Shown here: positions 9,333 to 18,160 of the stretch, in pieces
How the letters are laid out: the number at the start of each line of letters is the position of its first letter
Numbering within the stretch: position 1 is the first letter of the stretch
The notes under the pieces: generated by a model
What the model was told of the DNA's origin: nothing
Database searches by the model: none
The model's input: the letters and a program-made list of their open reading frames with translations, nothing else
Source: Deltaproteobacteria bacterium
Lineage (GTDB): Bacteria; Myxococcota_A; JAADFL01
Direction: 5' to 3'
DNA: 64,000 nt
NCBI GenBank assembly: GCA_013152945.1
Contig: JAADFL010000120.1
Span: forward strand, 4,681-68,680
Position numbers and translations under genes: made by a program

Positions 9333-11546
9333 CTACTCCGGGTTTAAATCCGGCTCGGCACAGTTTTTCAGAAGTTGCCTTACCTCTTTTGCGTCCTTTG
9401 CCTGGGGTTCTATTCGCAGATAGTTACGAAACTCTCTTGCCGCGTTTTCTTTGAGACCCCGCTTCAACAAGGCAATTGCCAGGTCCCGGCGGGCAGGGGC
9501 AAAGTATTTTTCCACCCAAATCACCTTTTTCAGGCCGGAAATAGCCTCATCGTACTTGCCGGAGGATATGTACCTCCTGGCAATCTTGTATAGCCTAATA
9601 GCATTCTTGTCCTCAAGCGGCCGGTTGTAACTTACTTTGCTGGAGTGCTCAACATGTGGCAGTTCTTTCATCAATGCTGCAAGAGGGCCCGCCCCGCCGG
9701 ATTTATTTTTCCCATTATTATTTTCTTTACCTGCTTCTTTTTCATTGAGACCGGCTCTTGCAGCGGCCTGATCCGGCTCTCTCTTATTATCAATGCTCCG
9801 GGTCTTCCCGACTTCGACCAATTGGGCATTTTTTTTATCATTTCCATTGATGCGTGGTACATTATCGCTGTTCATTTGAGCACTGCTCGTCTTCCTTTCC
9901 TTAAGCCGCCTTGTCCCTTCAGCCCTTTTCCCTTGTCCGGATAATGCCGGCAAAGCAGGCTCCATACCGCGCCTGGAATTACCTCGCACTGATTTCCCGG
10001 CATTCAAGCCGATCTTTTCCGCAATACGTGGATAATAGTGGTAACCGCCGACACCAAGTCCGGCAAGCACCAAGACGAACACAATAAAGAAAATCACACC
10101 GCCTTTACCCTTGGCCTGTTTCGGCGCATTGACGTGCCGTTCGACCGAAGCCTGCCTTGCCGGAAGAATCCTGGGCTCGCGGGCAAGACGAAGGGCAGGT
10201 CCCGGTCCGGGCAGAAGCGCCCCCGGCTCATTCTCATTCATGGCTGCAGGGCGTGGTTTTTGAGCATGCGTATCAGGAGGCTTTACCCTGGCTTGGGGAG
10301 AAACAGGCGGCGCAGTTCGTTCGATTTGCAGATCCAGCGGCTCTACTTCAATGCCCAAATCGAGTTCGGCTGCTGCCGGAGGCACGGGCATGGCTGATTC
10401 CATGCCGATCGGGGAAATCGAATCCGCAGTGTTTTCATTGGACGGCATATCGAAAAGCTCTTTCCTAAGTTTAAGCATTTCTCCGCTTACCGCCTCGCCC
10501 TTTCCCATTACAATAGGTGGTACAGACATGCCGGAATTTGAAACTTCCTCCTCGATCTCTTCCATCCTTTTCGCCATTTTCGGAAGTTTCAAACTCGTCG
10601 AGTAATCTTCAAGTTTCTCGAAGAGAGCCTCTGCATTCTGGTACCTGTCTCCCCTCCGCTTTTGTAGACACTTCAAGCATATCCTTTCCATCGTCTTCGG
10701 TATATTGAGATCCGGCCTTAGTCTCCTGGGTGGTGTCGGGCGCTCCTGAAGGTGTCTCGTTACTATATCTATTGGATTCGGAGCCTCGAAGGGCAATTTT
10801 CCCGTCAGCATCTGGTATATAATTACTCCGAGTGAATATATATCCGACCGGGAATCCAGCTTTTCTCCGCGGGCCTGTTCCGGACTCATGTATTCAGGGG
10901 TGCCGCAAATCATTCCCGTGTCCGTCAACCTCTCTTGCTGCCTCGGTGCGCCCGGAGCGGTTATTTGTGCAAGGCCGAAATCAAGGACCTTCACAAAATC
11001 CCTTCCGTCCCTGGTCCTTTCCACCATTATATTTTCCGGTTTCAAGTCTCTGTGAATTACGCCCTGCGTATGAGCTTCGACCAGGGCGCTGGTGACCTGG
11101 CTTGCTATATCCACTGTTCGTTCGATTGGAAAAGGAAAATCCCTTGCCATGAGAACAGCCAGGTCCGTGCCTCTCAGGTATTCCATGACCAGGAACAGTT
11201 CGCCTGACTCGGCCCTGCCGAATTCGATGATCTGAATACTATTCGGATGGTGCAACCTGCTTGCAGCCAGGGCCTCTCTCTCGAACCGCCTGGCATACAC
11301 CTCGCCATGAGCGAATTCTTTTTTCAGGATCTTGATGGCCACCGGTTTCTTCAGAGAAAGCTGTTCAGCAAGATAGACCTTCCCCATACCGCCTTCGCCG
11401 AGGAGTTCCTTGACTGCAAAATTCTTCTGTATAATTGTTCCCACATGCGTGCCGGTCCCCCTGCCGGGGTTAAGCTCGGCTCCGCATCTCGGACAAAAAG
11501 CCAAGTTGTCTTCAACTTGGTTGTTGCACTTCGGGCATTTAAGCAT
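9333..11546 (-). CDS. Zinc-ribbon Ser/Thr protein kinase with TM segment and TPR tail
   Basis: The start ATG 11546 is chosen because GGGGAG lies 7 bases upstream and the protein then begins with its zinc ribbon (C4, C7, C18, C21); an ATG six codons earlier lacks a ribosome site. The kinase domain (about 43-320) has the Gly loop G-E-G-G-M-G-K-V-Y (51-59), K72, H-R-D-L-K-P-E-N (from 165) and D-F-G (from 189), so it should be active. A long Pro/Ala-rich linker leads to a TM helix (about 483-501), a basic low-complexity stretch, and TPR-like helices over the last 90 residues. This Hanks-type architecture is typical of myxobacteria and relatives. The pairing with a GH84 enzyme is unusual. Substrates are unknown. 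Confidence 0.93.
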   Translation of the reverse strand: MLKCPKCNNQVEDNLAFCPRCGAELNPGRGTGTHVGTIIQKNFAVKELLGEGGMGKVYLAEQLSLKKPVAIKILKKEFAHGEVYARRFEREALAASRLHHPNSIQIIEFGRAESGELFLVMEYLRGTDLAVLMARDFPFPIERTVDIASQVTSALVEAHTQGVIHRDLKPENIMVERTRDGRDFVKVLDFGLAQITAPGAPRQQERLTDTGMICGTPEYMSPEQARGEKLDSRSDIYSLGVIIYQMLTGKLPFEAPNPIDIVTRHLQERPTPPRRLRPDLNIPKTMERICLKCLQKRRGDRYQNAEALFEKLEDYSTSLKLPKMAKRMEEIEEEVSNSGMSVPPIVMGKGEAVSGEMLKLRKELFDMPSNENTADSISPIGMESAMPVPPAAAELDLGIEVEPLDLQIERTAPPVSPQARVKPPDTHAQKPRPAAMNENEPGALLPGPGPALRLAREPRILPARQASVERHVNAPKQAKGKGGVIFFIVFVLVLAGLGVGGYHYYPRIAEKIGLNAGKSVRGNSRRGMEPALPALSGQGKRAEGTRRLKERKTSSAQMNSDNVPRINGNDKKNAQLVEVGKTRSIDNKREPDQAAARAGLNEKEAGKENNNGKNKSGGAGPLAALMKELPHVEHSSKVSYNRPLEDKNAIRLYKIARRYISSGKYDEAISGLKKVIWVEKYFAPARRDLAIALLKRGLKENAAREFRNYLRIEPQAKDAKEVRQLLKNCAEPDLNPE

Positions 11547-11579
11547 CCTCTTGCTCCCCGGCATTACTCTGATTTGATA

Positions 11580-11588
11580 TTTATAGCA
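11580..11588 (-). promoter_or_regulatory. Candidate extended -10 promoter of the kinase gene
   Basis: On the minus strand TGC-TATAAA forms an extended -10 element, with TATAAA at 11580-11585 and the TG at 11587-11588. It sits 34 bases before the chosen kinase start. No good -35 box is visible. The rest of 11589-11695 holds no gene. Confidence 0.3.
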
Positions 11589-11695
11589 TAAACCACCTGA
11601 TACGGCGAAATAGATTTTTTCCGGATGTCTTCGTATCGTGATAATTCGAGAAAGTTGGTGGGAATTTCACGAAACAGCATGGTTCGATCGTTTTT

Positions 11696-12625
11696 TTATC
11701 CCAATGCGGACTTGTTAATATGGCGGCTATAAAACCTTTGGGCCAAAACCTTGACCTTTTCTATGTCTATTCCCGTCTCGAACCCATGTTTCTCCGCAAT
11801 CTCGACCAAGTCTTCGGTCGGAAGGTTGCCAGGCGCCCCGGTCACACAACCCCCTGCACCGGCCAGGGAACCGTCCAGGATCCGTATTCCCGCATCAAGT
11901 GCTTCCTCTGCATTTGCCAACCCGGTTTCCGGATCCGCGTGATGTCCATGGTAACCGAGGCGCATGAAAATATGGTTGCCTAGTTCGCGGGCCAGGCCGG
12001 TAAACAAGTCAAAGGTCTTTCCCGGCATGGCAACGCCCTGCAAGTCAGACAGGGTAACGGTTTTTGCCCCCAGCTCCAAAAAATAGGTTATCAATTCCAT
12101 CAGGCTTTCAAACCCGGCCTCAATAATCTTTTGTCCACCGGCCGGTTTGTAACCAAATGCTGCTGAAATATAGGCACAGAACCGAACATCATGTTTTTTC
12201 GCCATATCGGCCGCCTTGATATATTCCTGCTTTGTTTGCTTGATGGTCATTCCCAGGTTTGCAAGATTGTGTTCCTGAACCGCGGAAAGGAAGAACCCTG
12301 CATGGTGCCCGAGTTCGTGCAATTTCAATGACAGGAAAAGCTGCATGCCTCGAGTATTCGGAACCAACGTGACTATCTCCGCACCTGGTTGCCGTCCGAT
12401 CATGTAGGCGACACCCCGCAGCCTGTCTCCATGCATCGAAGGCACGACTTTTGATGACACACAGGAAAGCACTTCCAGCCTCCTGAAGCCGAGGTCAATA
12501 AGATTCCTGGCTGTCTGGGCCCTATAGGCATCCGTGAAAACATTGAGATTTCTTTTCGCCACGTTTTGCCCGTACTCGCGTAGGGTCACGTCTGAAATGG
12601 TAACTTTACGCTTGTCAACTGCCAT
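11696..12625 (-). CDS. HMG-CoA lyase-family (DRE-TIM) enzyme
   Basis: The 309-residue protein has the DRE-TIM metallolyase fold signature D-V-T-L-R-E-Y-G-Q near the N-terminus. Near the C-terminus it has the metal-binding G-Y-H-G-H-H segment and G-A-G-G-C-V-T-G-A-P-G-N. The latter matches the G-G-C-P-(Y/F)-A-P-G-A-x-G-N loop that carries the catalytic Cys of HMG-CoA lyase. It should cleave a 3-hydroxy-3-methylacyl-CoA-like substrate or a related one; the exact substrate is uncertain because the loop is not identical. ATG 12625 has AAAGGGG upstream and starts just before the conserved strand. A GTG at 12697 would extend the protein and overlap the exporter permease gene by 13 bases. It lies last in an exporter operon. 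Confidence 0.75.
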   Translation of the reverse strand: MAVDKRKVTISDVTLREYGQNVAKRNLNVFTDAYRAQTARNLIDLGFRRLEVLSCVSSKVVPSMHGDRLRGVAYMIGRQPGAEIVTLVPNTRGMQLFLSLKLHELGHHAGFFLSAVQEHNLANLGMTIKQTKQEYIKAADMAKKHDVRFCAYISAAFGYKPAGGQKIIEAGFESLMELITYFLELGAKTVTLSDLQGVAMPGKTFDLFTGLARELGNHIFMRLGYHGHHADPETGLANAEEALDAGIRILDGSLAGAGGCVTGAPGNLPTEDLVEIAEKHGFETGIDIEKVKVLAQRFYSRHINKSALG

Positions 12626-12684
12626 CGGCCGCCCCTTTGCCTTTTTAATAACATATCCGTTGTCGAAGAGAAAGGCGCCGAGGC

Positions 12685-13422
12685 TCACATAATCCACTTT
12701 CTCTTGATGTTGTGGAGGCTTCCTGCAAACAGGAGTATACAGAAACCGGCAAGTACGACCAGGTCCAAGTACATGGGCATTATGTTGGTGGATTGAACAG
12801 ATCCATGCAGCACGTCAACGCCGTAGGTCAGCGGGAGGGCATAGGACAAGGGGCGGAGGAAAACGGGCAGCTTTGCTATCGGGAAGAAAAGGCCGCAAAG
12901 AAATACCATGGGAAACCTGAAAAAATTCGAAAATGTCTGGGCTTCGAAAACTTCGCTTACAGCCACCGCGATAAAAAGACCTAGAAAGGCCGAGGCAATC
13001 GCAATCAACAAGACAGCCATAAAAAAGGATCCCCAGGCTATTGATGACAGGTCTGTGAGGAACGACGCCATGATCACCGGTACAAATGCATTGGCCAACC
13101 CGAAGATAATCGCGCCGCCTGTCTTGGCCAGCATGAGCAATTCAAGAGAAATCGGAGACAGCAACAATCTCTCGAAAGACCTGTTCTTCTTTTCAAAGGT
13201 TACTGTCACCGCCAACATCGACGTGGTGCCGAATAAAATCGATAGGGCCACAACCCCGGGAAGTAAGCCCAGGACATCCTCGAGGCCCTGGCCCGACTTG
13301 ATGAAGAACATGCCGGTCCATGCGAGGGGGAATAAGAGTCCCCAACTGATGTTGGGAGGTTTCAAGTAGTAGGCATGCACATCTTTCGCCAGTATATTAA
13401 AAAAGGCGGTCCACTGGCTCAT
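12685..13422 (-). CDS. ABC-2 type exporter, permease subunit
   Basis: The 245-residue product has about six hydrophobic segments and the general pattern of ABC-2 membrane proteins (DrrB/NodJ/LptG-like exporters), including a conserved helix with F-P-M-V-F-L-C-G-L-F-F-P. Its ATG overlaps the stop of the ATP-binding subunit gene (ATGA), so both are made together. It is the membrane pore of the exporter. The cargo cannot be told from sequence; lipids, drugs or glycans are all possible in this family. Confidence 0.85.
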   Translation of the reverse strand: MSQWTAFFNILAKDVHAYYLKPPNISWGLLFPLAWTGMFFIKSGQGLEDVLGLLPGVVALSILFGTTSMLAVTVTFEKKNRSFERLLLSPISLELLMLAKTGGAIIFGLANAFVPVIMASFLTDLSSIAWGSFFMAVLLIAIASAFLGLFIAVAVSEVFEAQTFSNFFRFPMVFLCGLFFPIAKLPVFLRPLSYALPLTYGVDVLHGSVQSTNIMPMYLDLVVLAGFCILLFAGSLHNIKRKWIM

Positions 13423-14456
13423 GTGCCGCCTCCTGCCTTTTTCTTTTTACCATGCCTCTTTGTCTCGGTTACCTTAAGCAATTCCTTGGCCTCGATACCG
13501 GTGATTCGCACGAAAACATCCTCGAGGGAAGAACGTAGCAGCCTGGCCTCGATAACTTGAATGCCGTTTTCTTCGAGAAACCTGACCAAGCGGCCCACCG
13601 GTATTGGCTCCCCGGACTTCACCCTTACATGTTCCTCTCCTGCTTCCTTGTCCCGGGAAAATGACCGGCCGGCATTCCGGCCGGTATTGTTGAAGACAAG
13701 ATCCTTGAACTCTTTGCCCAGCAAATCGACAGCCTGCTTTTCTCCCCTGGTGCATATTATCTCGGCCAGGTGCTCTTCCTGCATCGGCTGTAACAGGTTT
13801 TCCATGGTATCGATCCGCACTATGCGTCCTGACACGATGAACGCGATACGTTCGCACAGTCGCTCTGCTTCCTCGATGTAATGCGTGGTCAGAAACACGG
13901 TCTTGCCGGTCTCGTGCAGTCTGGCGATGAGCATCCTTATCTGCCTTGCACTGGCGACATCTATTCCGGTGGTAGGTTCATCGAGGAACAGGATTTCAGG
14001 GTCGTGTATAATACCTGCCGCAATGGTCAGCTTGCGTTTCATTCCCTTGGAATATGCGCCGAACTTGCGAAAAGCCGCCTCTTTAAGACCGAATTGCTCC
14101 AGCAATTCCCAAGCCTTTGCAGTGCGCTCGGCCTTTTTCATTCCGTACAATGCCGCGCAAAAACAAAGGTTTTCAAGACCGGAAAGCTCGGGATACAAGT
14201 TGCTCTCATCCGGCACCACTCCAATGCTCTGCTTGATCGTTTTCAGATTTTTCAGATAGTCCTTTCCATGTACCCGGATGCTTCCCTGGTCCGGCCTTGC
14301 AAGACCGGTCAACATGTTTATCGTAGTTGTCTTTCCAGCCCCGTTTGGACCTAGGAAACCGAACATCTCCCCTTTTTTGACAACAAATGATATCTTGTCC
14401 ACTGCCTTAACGTCTTCAAAGCTCTTGGACAGGTTCCGGACCTCAACCGCGTTCAT
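13419..14456 (-). CDS. ABC-2 type exporter, ATP-binding subunit
   Basis: The 345-residue protein has Walker A G-P-N-G-A-G-K-T-T (about 36-44), the signature region Y-S-K-G-M-K-R-K-L (Lys where Gly-Gly/Gly-Gln is usual), Walker B I-L-F-L-D-E-P-T-T-G-I-D and the switch His in L-T-T-H-Y. After the ATPase domain a C-terminal region of about 120 residues matches the regulatory tail of DrrA/CcmA-like exporters, ending in a Lys-rich stretch. The stop overlaps the permease start. The gene starts 230 bases from the divergent lipoprotein gene, so its promoter lies in 14457-14600. Confidence 0.9.
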   Translation of the reverse strand: MNAVEVRNLSKSFEDVKAVDKISFVVKKGEMFGFLGPNGAGKTTTINMLTGLARPDQGSIRVHGKDYLKNLKTIKQSIGVVPDESNLYPELSGLENLCFCAALYGMKKAERTAKAWELLEQFGLKEAAFRKFGAYSKGMKRKLTIAAGIIHDPEILFLDEPTTGIDVASARQIRMLIARLHETGKTVFLTTHYIEEAERLCERIAFIVSGRIVRIDTMENLLQPMQEEHLAEIICTRGEKQAVDLLGKEFKDLVFNNTGRNAGRSFSRDKEAGEEHVRVKSGEPIPVGRLVRFLEENGIQVIEARLLRSSLEDVFVRITGIEAKELLKVTETKRHGKKKKAGGGT

Positions 14457-14565
14457 ATATTGTGTCCCGTTTTATGTCTTTTGGCCTACTTCTCATTGCT
14501 GCTCCCTGTAAGTCGCCGGAAAAGTACTTTTTACTCTCAAATTAAGCAATAAAAAAATGGATTTA

Positions 14566-14581
14566 TGGCCAATAGGCCATG
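14566..14581. other. Inverted repeat in a divergent intergenic region
   Basis: ATGGCC, AATA, GGCCAT is a perfect 6-bp inverted repeat in the 230-base spacer between the exporter operon (minus) and the lipoprotein gene (plus). It could be an operator half-site pair or a chance hairpin. No regulator is known for it. Confidence 0.25.
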
Positions 14582-14635
14582 AGCCTTACCCTGTTTCCAT
14601 GATTCCGCTTATTGCCGCCGTCTTTCATGGAGTCC

Positions 14636-14664
14636 TTGACTTGACAATCCCCCCATGGTACCCA
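14636..14664 (+). promoter_or_regulatory. Weak candidate promoter of the propeller-like lipoprotein gene
   Basis: TTGACT (14636-14641), 17 bases, then TACCCA (14659-14664), 22 bases before ATG 14687. The -35 box is good but the -10 is poor. The thiD upstream region has the same spacing and the same TACCCA. Confidence 0.25.
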
Positions 14665-14686
14665 CCGTTTTTAGAGGAGGCTCCCG

Positions 14687-16546
14687 ATGTTCGGCCTGCG
14701 CAATGTTCGAATATACATTATAATGGTTGTGGCAGCCTTTTGCGCATCGTGCTCACAAAATGTTTCCGAACGTTCCATCGGCACCCTCGTAATGCCTTAC
14801 GGCGTGGATGCAGTGAAACTCGATGCCTCGCAAGGCGGTAAAAACTATGCCATAGTTGCCAATACCGGAGACGACTCATTGGCTGTGGCTGACCTGGACC
14901 AGCAGGAATTCCTCGATTTCGTTCCAGGCAACACATTGCGCAGAAACGGACTTCCTTTGGCGGGGATGCCGTTGCTGGTCAAGGTGGCAAAGGATCATGG
15001 CAGGGCATTCGTTGTAACTGAAAAGGGGCCCCAAGTCGTTGCAGTGGATCTGCCGTCATTCAAGGAACTCGACCGGTTTGCACTGGCTCCGGGAGCGTCG
15101 CCCGACAGTTTCGTGTTGCTTAATGACGGTGTAAAGACATACGGCCTTCTATCCAGGCCGGCCGAAGCCATGATCGAGGTGGTGGATCTGGACGCGTACA
15201 AAATCGTGTCGGATTGGTACATTTCCGGCGCAGTGCCGAGGGGCCTGGCTCTTTGTCCTGATTCATCATGCCTGTACATGGCAGACAGCTCCGGCCCGGA
15301 TGTGTATAAACTGTCGATAGAGATGGGCGACAATGGACTTTTGCCGCAATCAGCCTCTTTCGAAGAAAGTTACGATGCGGGAGGTCCCACCAGGAGGGTG
15401 GCAGTCGATCCGACGGGAAGATTCCTGTATTGTATGCGGGCTGACCAAAATTCCATTGCGGTTATCGATCTCGAGACAGGCGACCGTGTGGACGCGAACA
15501 AAGAAAAGAAGGCTCTGGACGAGGCCGAGGGAAAAGAACACGACTTGGATATCAAAACAGGGGCCGTGCCCTTGGAAATGAACATGGTCTCTTACAACTA
15601 TGTCGGGACTGCCCCGGATGCGGAACCGGAGCAGGTTGCCATTGCATTTGTCCTCGACTACGAAGGTACGCTTTGGGGCTTCGACCTTACGAGGGACCTT
15701 CATGAAATTTTCGATACGAGCAGGACGAGTTACGCCACTGTGACAAAGCCTGTCTATCATAATGCGGATGGAACAGAGATTACGTCACCGGGCACAGGCG
15801 AACCTTCTTTCAAACCCATTGACCCCGAGGATCCCGAGGATCCCGGAGTCAAGGTCTTCTATAGAGTTACAAGGAGTGAGACCTGGACGGTTGTATTCGA
15901 TGGGGTCATAACAGGAAGTTACAGGCAAGCGAAGGCAAGCCTGGACCTTGAAGAGCATCGGGTTGTTGCACCGGATGCCAACTTCGTCGAAGCCGGAATC
16001 GAGGCAGGGGATGTTATTACAATCAAGTCGCCGCCGGTGGGAGATGATTGCCCGCTCGTTGGACAGGAAGAACCGGAAACAGTAGAGATGAACATCGTGG
16101 AGGTGCATGATACGTGGCTGAAATACGGGGATACCGATCAGCCGTTGAAGAAATGTTTTGCCGAAAGGGAATTGTCCTTCAGCATTAGGACACAGGGAAG
16201 TTTCAGCGTAAATGGAAGCGTGAGCGGCTTCAAGGGGCGGGCTCTACCAGGGGTTGAGTATGACAATTTACTGATCATGTTCACGATAGAGCCGCCCAAG
16301 GATGCATCTGCAATACTTGAAAAGGGAGCAGGCTGGTCATTTACTACGAGTAGCGGCGTGGATCCCCTAGCGGTAACCATTGGCTCTGTTCCGGGTGGAA
16401 TTGCCTTTTCTTCCGGTGATCCAAATGTGAGCACAGATGACAGGATCCTGGTCACCAACAGAAATTTCGGAGGTTTTGGCGGTTCCAGGGGAGGCCTGCT
16501 TGAAATAGACGCACAAACTTTCGAGTTGTTGGTTCAGTACTACTGA
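14687..16546 (+). CDS. Lipoprotein with beta-propeller-like (YncE-type) region
   Basis: ATG 14687 follows GAGGAGG. The 619-residue product has a short signal ending in the lipobox F-C-A-S-C, so Cys21 should be lipidated. Residues about 40-260 carry repeats of the YncE/Lactonase kind: A-I-V-A-N-T-G-D-D-S-L-A-V-A-D-L-D, then F-V-V-T-E-K-G, L-Y-M-A-D-S-S, F-L-Y-C-M-R-A-D-Q-N-S-I-A-V-I-D-L. Later residues contain D/E-P-rich acidic loops and beta-strands of uncertain fold, and the last 60 residues again look like propeller blades (D-R-I-L-V-T-N-R-N). It is a probable extracellular binding or scaffold protein; no catalytic site is seen. Confidence 0.8.
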   Translation: MFGLRNVRIYIIMVVAAFCASCSQNVSERSIGTLVMPYGVDAVKLDASQGGKNYAIVANTGDDSLAVADLDQQEFLDFVPGNTLRRNGLPLAGMPLLVKVAKDHGRAFVVTEKGPQVVAVDLPSFKELDRFALAPGASPDSFVLLNDGVKTYGLLSRPAEAMIEVVDLDAYKIVSDWYISGAVPRGLALCPDSSCLYMADSSGPDVYKLSIEMGDNGLLPQSASFEESYDAGGPTRRVAVDPTGRFLYCMRADQNSIAVIDLETGDRVDANKEKKALDEAEGKEHDLDIKTGAVPLEMNMVSYNYVGTAPDAEPEQVAIAFVLDYEGTLWGFDLTRDLHEIFDTSRTSYATVTKPVYHNADGTEITSPGTGEPSFKPIDPEDPEDPGVKVFYRVTRSETWTVVFDGVITGSYRQAKASLDLEEHRVVAPDANFVEAGIEAGDVITIKSPPVGDDCPLVGQEEPETVEMNIVEVHDTWLKYGDTDQPLKKCFAERELSFSIRTQGSFSVNGSVSGFKGRALPGVEYDNLLIMFTIEPPKDASAILEKGAGWSFTTSSGVDPLAVTIGSVPGGIAFSSGDPNVSTDDRILVTNRNFGGFGGSRGGLLEIDAQTFELLVQYY

Positions 16547-16601
16547 CATCGACTTTTACCCCCGGATTCAGATGCTTTAGCCCTTGTTCCTGGAGTAATT
16601 C

Positions 16602-17915
16602 ATGGCAGAGCTTATCGTAAGAGGCGGTAATAGGCTTTCGGGCTCCATCACACCCAGCGGCAACAAAAACGAGGCATTGCCGGCCTTGGCGGCATGCTTG
16701 CTGGTTTCAAAGCCGGTTGTGCTCAGGAACATGCCGAGAATAGGAGATGTGCTACGCATGGTGGAAATTGTCCGCGGCATCGGCGTGGAGGTGGAATGGC
16801 TGGACGAGCACACAATGAAAATAGATGCTTCCGGTATATCGGGCAATGAGCCTGATCCAGACTTGTGCTCCAGGATTAGGGCTTCCTTTCTGTTGGCCGG
16901 GCCCTTGCTCGCAAGGAAAGGGGCGGTAGTACTGCCCAGGCCGGGTGGAGATAGGATAGGCAGGCGTAGAATAGACACGCACCTATTGGCCTTGTCAGCC
17001 CTGGGCGCCCGGATAGATGTTTCGAGCAACTACTCGCTGGTTGCTGAAAACGGATTTATGCCGGCCGAAATATTCCTGGACGAGGCCAGTGTCATGGCTA
17101 CGGAGAACACTCTCATGGCTGCGGCTTCAGCCCCGGGAGAGACCGTAATATATAATTCGGCAAGCGAGCCGCATGTACAGGGACTTTGCAGGCTCCTGTC
17201 CGGCATGGGTGCGGCCATAGATGGAATCGGATCCAACGTGCTTAGGGTCCAGGGAGGATCCCTTGATGGAGGTATTGAGCATACAATATCTCCGGACCAC
17301 ATCGAGATAGGTTCTTTCATAGGGCTTGCTGCAGTAACCAGGAGCGAGTTGACCGTAAACGGCGTAAGACCGGAGCACCTGCGTAAGATATTAATGGACT
17401 TTCGCAGGATAGGCGTTCGGACCATTCTGAAGGGAAACGACCTTCTGATTCCAGGCGACCAGACGCCGGAGATACAGGCGGATCTTGGAGGAGCAATACC
17501 CAAGATCGATGATGCACCCTGGCCCGGTTTTCCGGCCGACCTGACATCCATAGCCCTTGTAACCGCGAGCCAGAGCAATGGTACTGTGCTGATTCACGAA
17601 AAGATGTTCGAAAGCAGGCTGTTCTTTGTGGACAGGTTAATCTCCATGGGCGCCAGGATCGTGCTTTGCGACCCACACCGGGCACTGGTGGTTGGGCCGA
17701 CTCCTCTCGTGGGCGCCACGCTGGCCAGCCCGGACATCAGGGCCGGTATGGCTCTGCTTCTTGCAGCACTTGCGGCCAAAGGAGAAAGCAGGATTCAGAA
17801 CGTGGAGCAAATAGACAGGGGATATGAGAAGATAGAGGAAAGGCTTGTAGCCCTGGGCGCGTCAATAGAAAAAGTAAAGGATTGGGATGGAAAGGAACGC
17901 AGGAAGAAATTCTGA
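16602..17915 (+). CDS. murA: UDP-GlcNAc 1-carboxyvinyltransferase (MurA), Asp-type active site
   Basis: MurA transfers enolpyruvate from PEP to UDP-GlcNAc, the first committed step of peptidoglycan synthesis, in the cytoplasm. The 437-residue product covers the whole family length. It keeps S-G-N-K-N with Lys22, the A-T-E-N motif, N-G-V-R-P-E-H-L, and P-G-F-P-A-D-L. The active-site loop reads P-G-G-D-R-I-G-R-R-R-I-D-T-H, with Asp117 where E. coli MurA has Cys115. Cys-to-Asp enzymes are known in other bacteria and stay active but resist fosfomycin, which alkylates that Cys. ATG 16602 has GGAGTAATT upstream. A divergent MurA-like paralogue cannot be excluded from one window. Confidence 0.9.
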   Translation: MAELIVRGGNRLSGSITPSGNKNEALPALAACLLVSKPVVLRNMPRIGDVLRMVEIVRGIGVEVEWLDEHTMKIDASGISGNEPDPDLCSRIRASFLLAGPLLARKGAVVLPRPGGDRIGRRRIDTHLLALSALGARIDVSSNYSLVAENGFMPAEIFLDEASVMATENTLMAAASAPGETVIYNSASEPHVQGLCRLLSGMGAAIDGIGSNVLRVQGGSLDGGIEHTISPDHIEIGSFIGLAAVTRSELTVNGVRPEHLRKILMDFRRIGVRTILKGNDLLIPGDQTPEIQADLGGAIPKIDDAPWPGFPADLTSIALVTASQSNGTVLIHEKMFESRLFFVDRLISMGARIVLCDPHRALVVGPTPLVGATLASPDIRAGMALLLAALAAKGESRIQNVEQIDRGYEKIEERLVALGASIEKVKDWDGKERRKKF

Positions 17916-17983
17916 AGTCTCTGCTCGGCAGTGTTGGACGTCCCATATCCAATTCAATCCGGAGTGATATTTTAAAGCTGTTG

Positions 17984-18003
17984 CCGATAGTTTTCCCTAT
18001 CGG
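17984..18003. other. 7-bp inverted repeat upstream of the Hsp20 gene
   Basis: CCGATAG, 6 bases, CTATCGG: a perfect 7-bp stem about 80 bases after murA and 157 bases before the Hsp20 start. The following bases are not T-rich, so termination is doubtful. It is not a CIRCE element (no TTAGCACTC). Confidence 0.25.
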
Positions 18004-18160
18004 ACAGGTTATGCAATCAGGTGTTGCAATATCGACCGCCTTGTTACCGGCAATAGCTTGAGGCTTAAATTGGATTTGCCAGGTCAAAAGGCATTGGATA
18101 TGATGCGTTTGAATTCAAGTATCCTTGAACCGGGTGGACGACAAGGAGTGGAGCTTCGAA

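Noticed and set aside
14636-14664. Shared TTGACW-N17-TACCCA element as a new promoter class (also at 25970-25998)
   Set aside because: Only two examples were seen, in unrelated genes; chance is enough to explain them.
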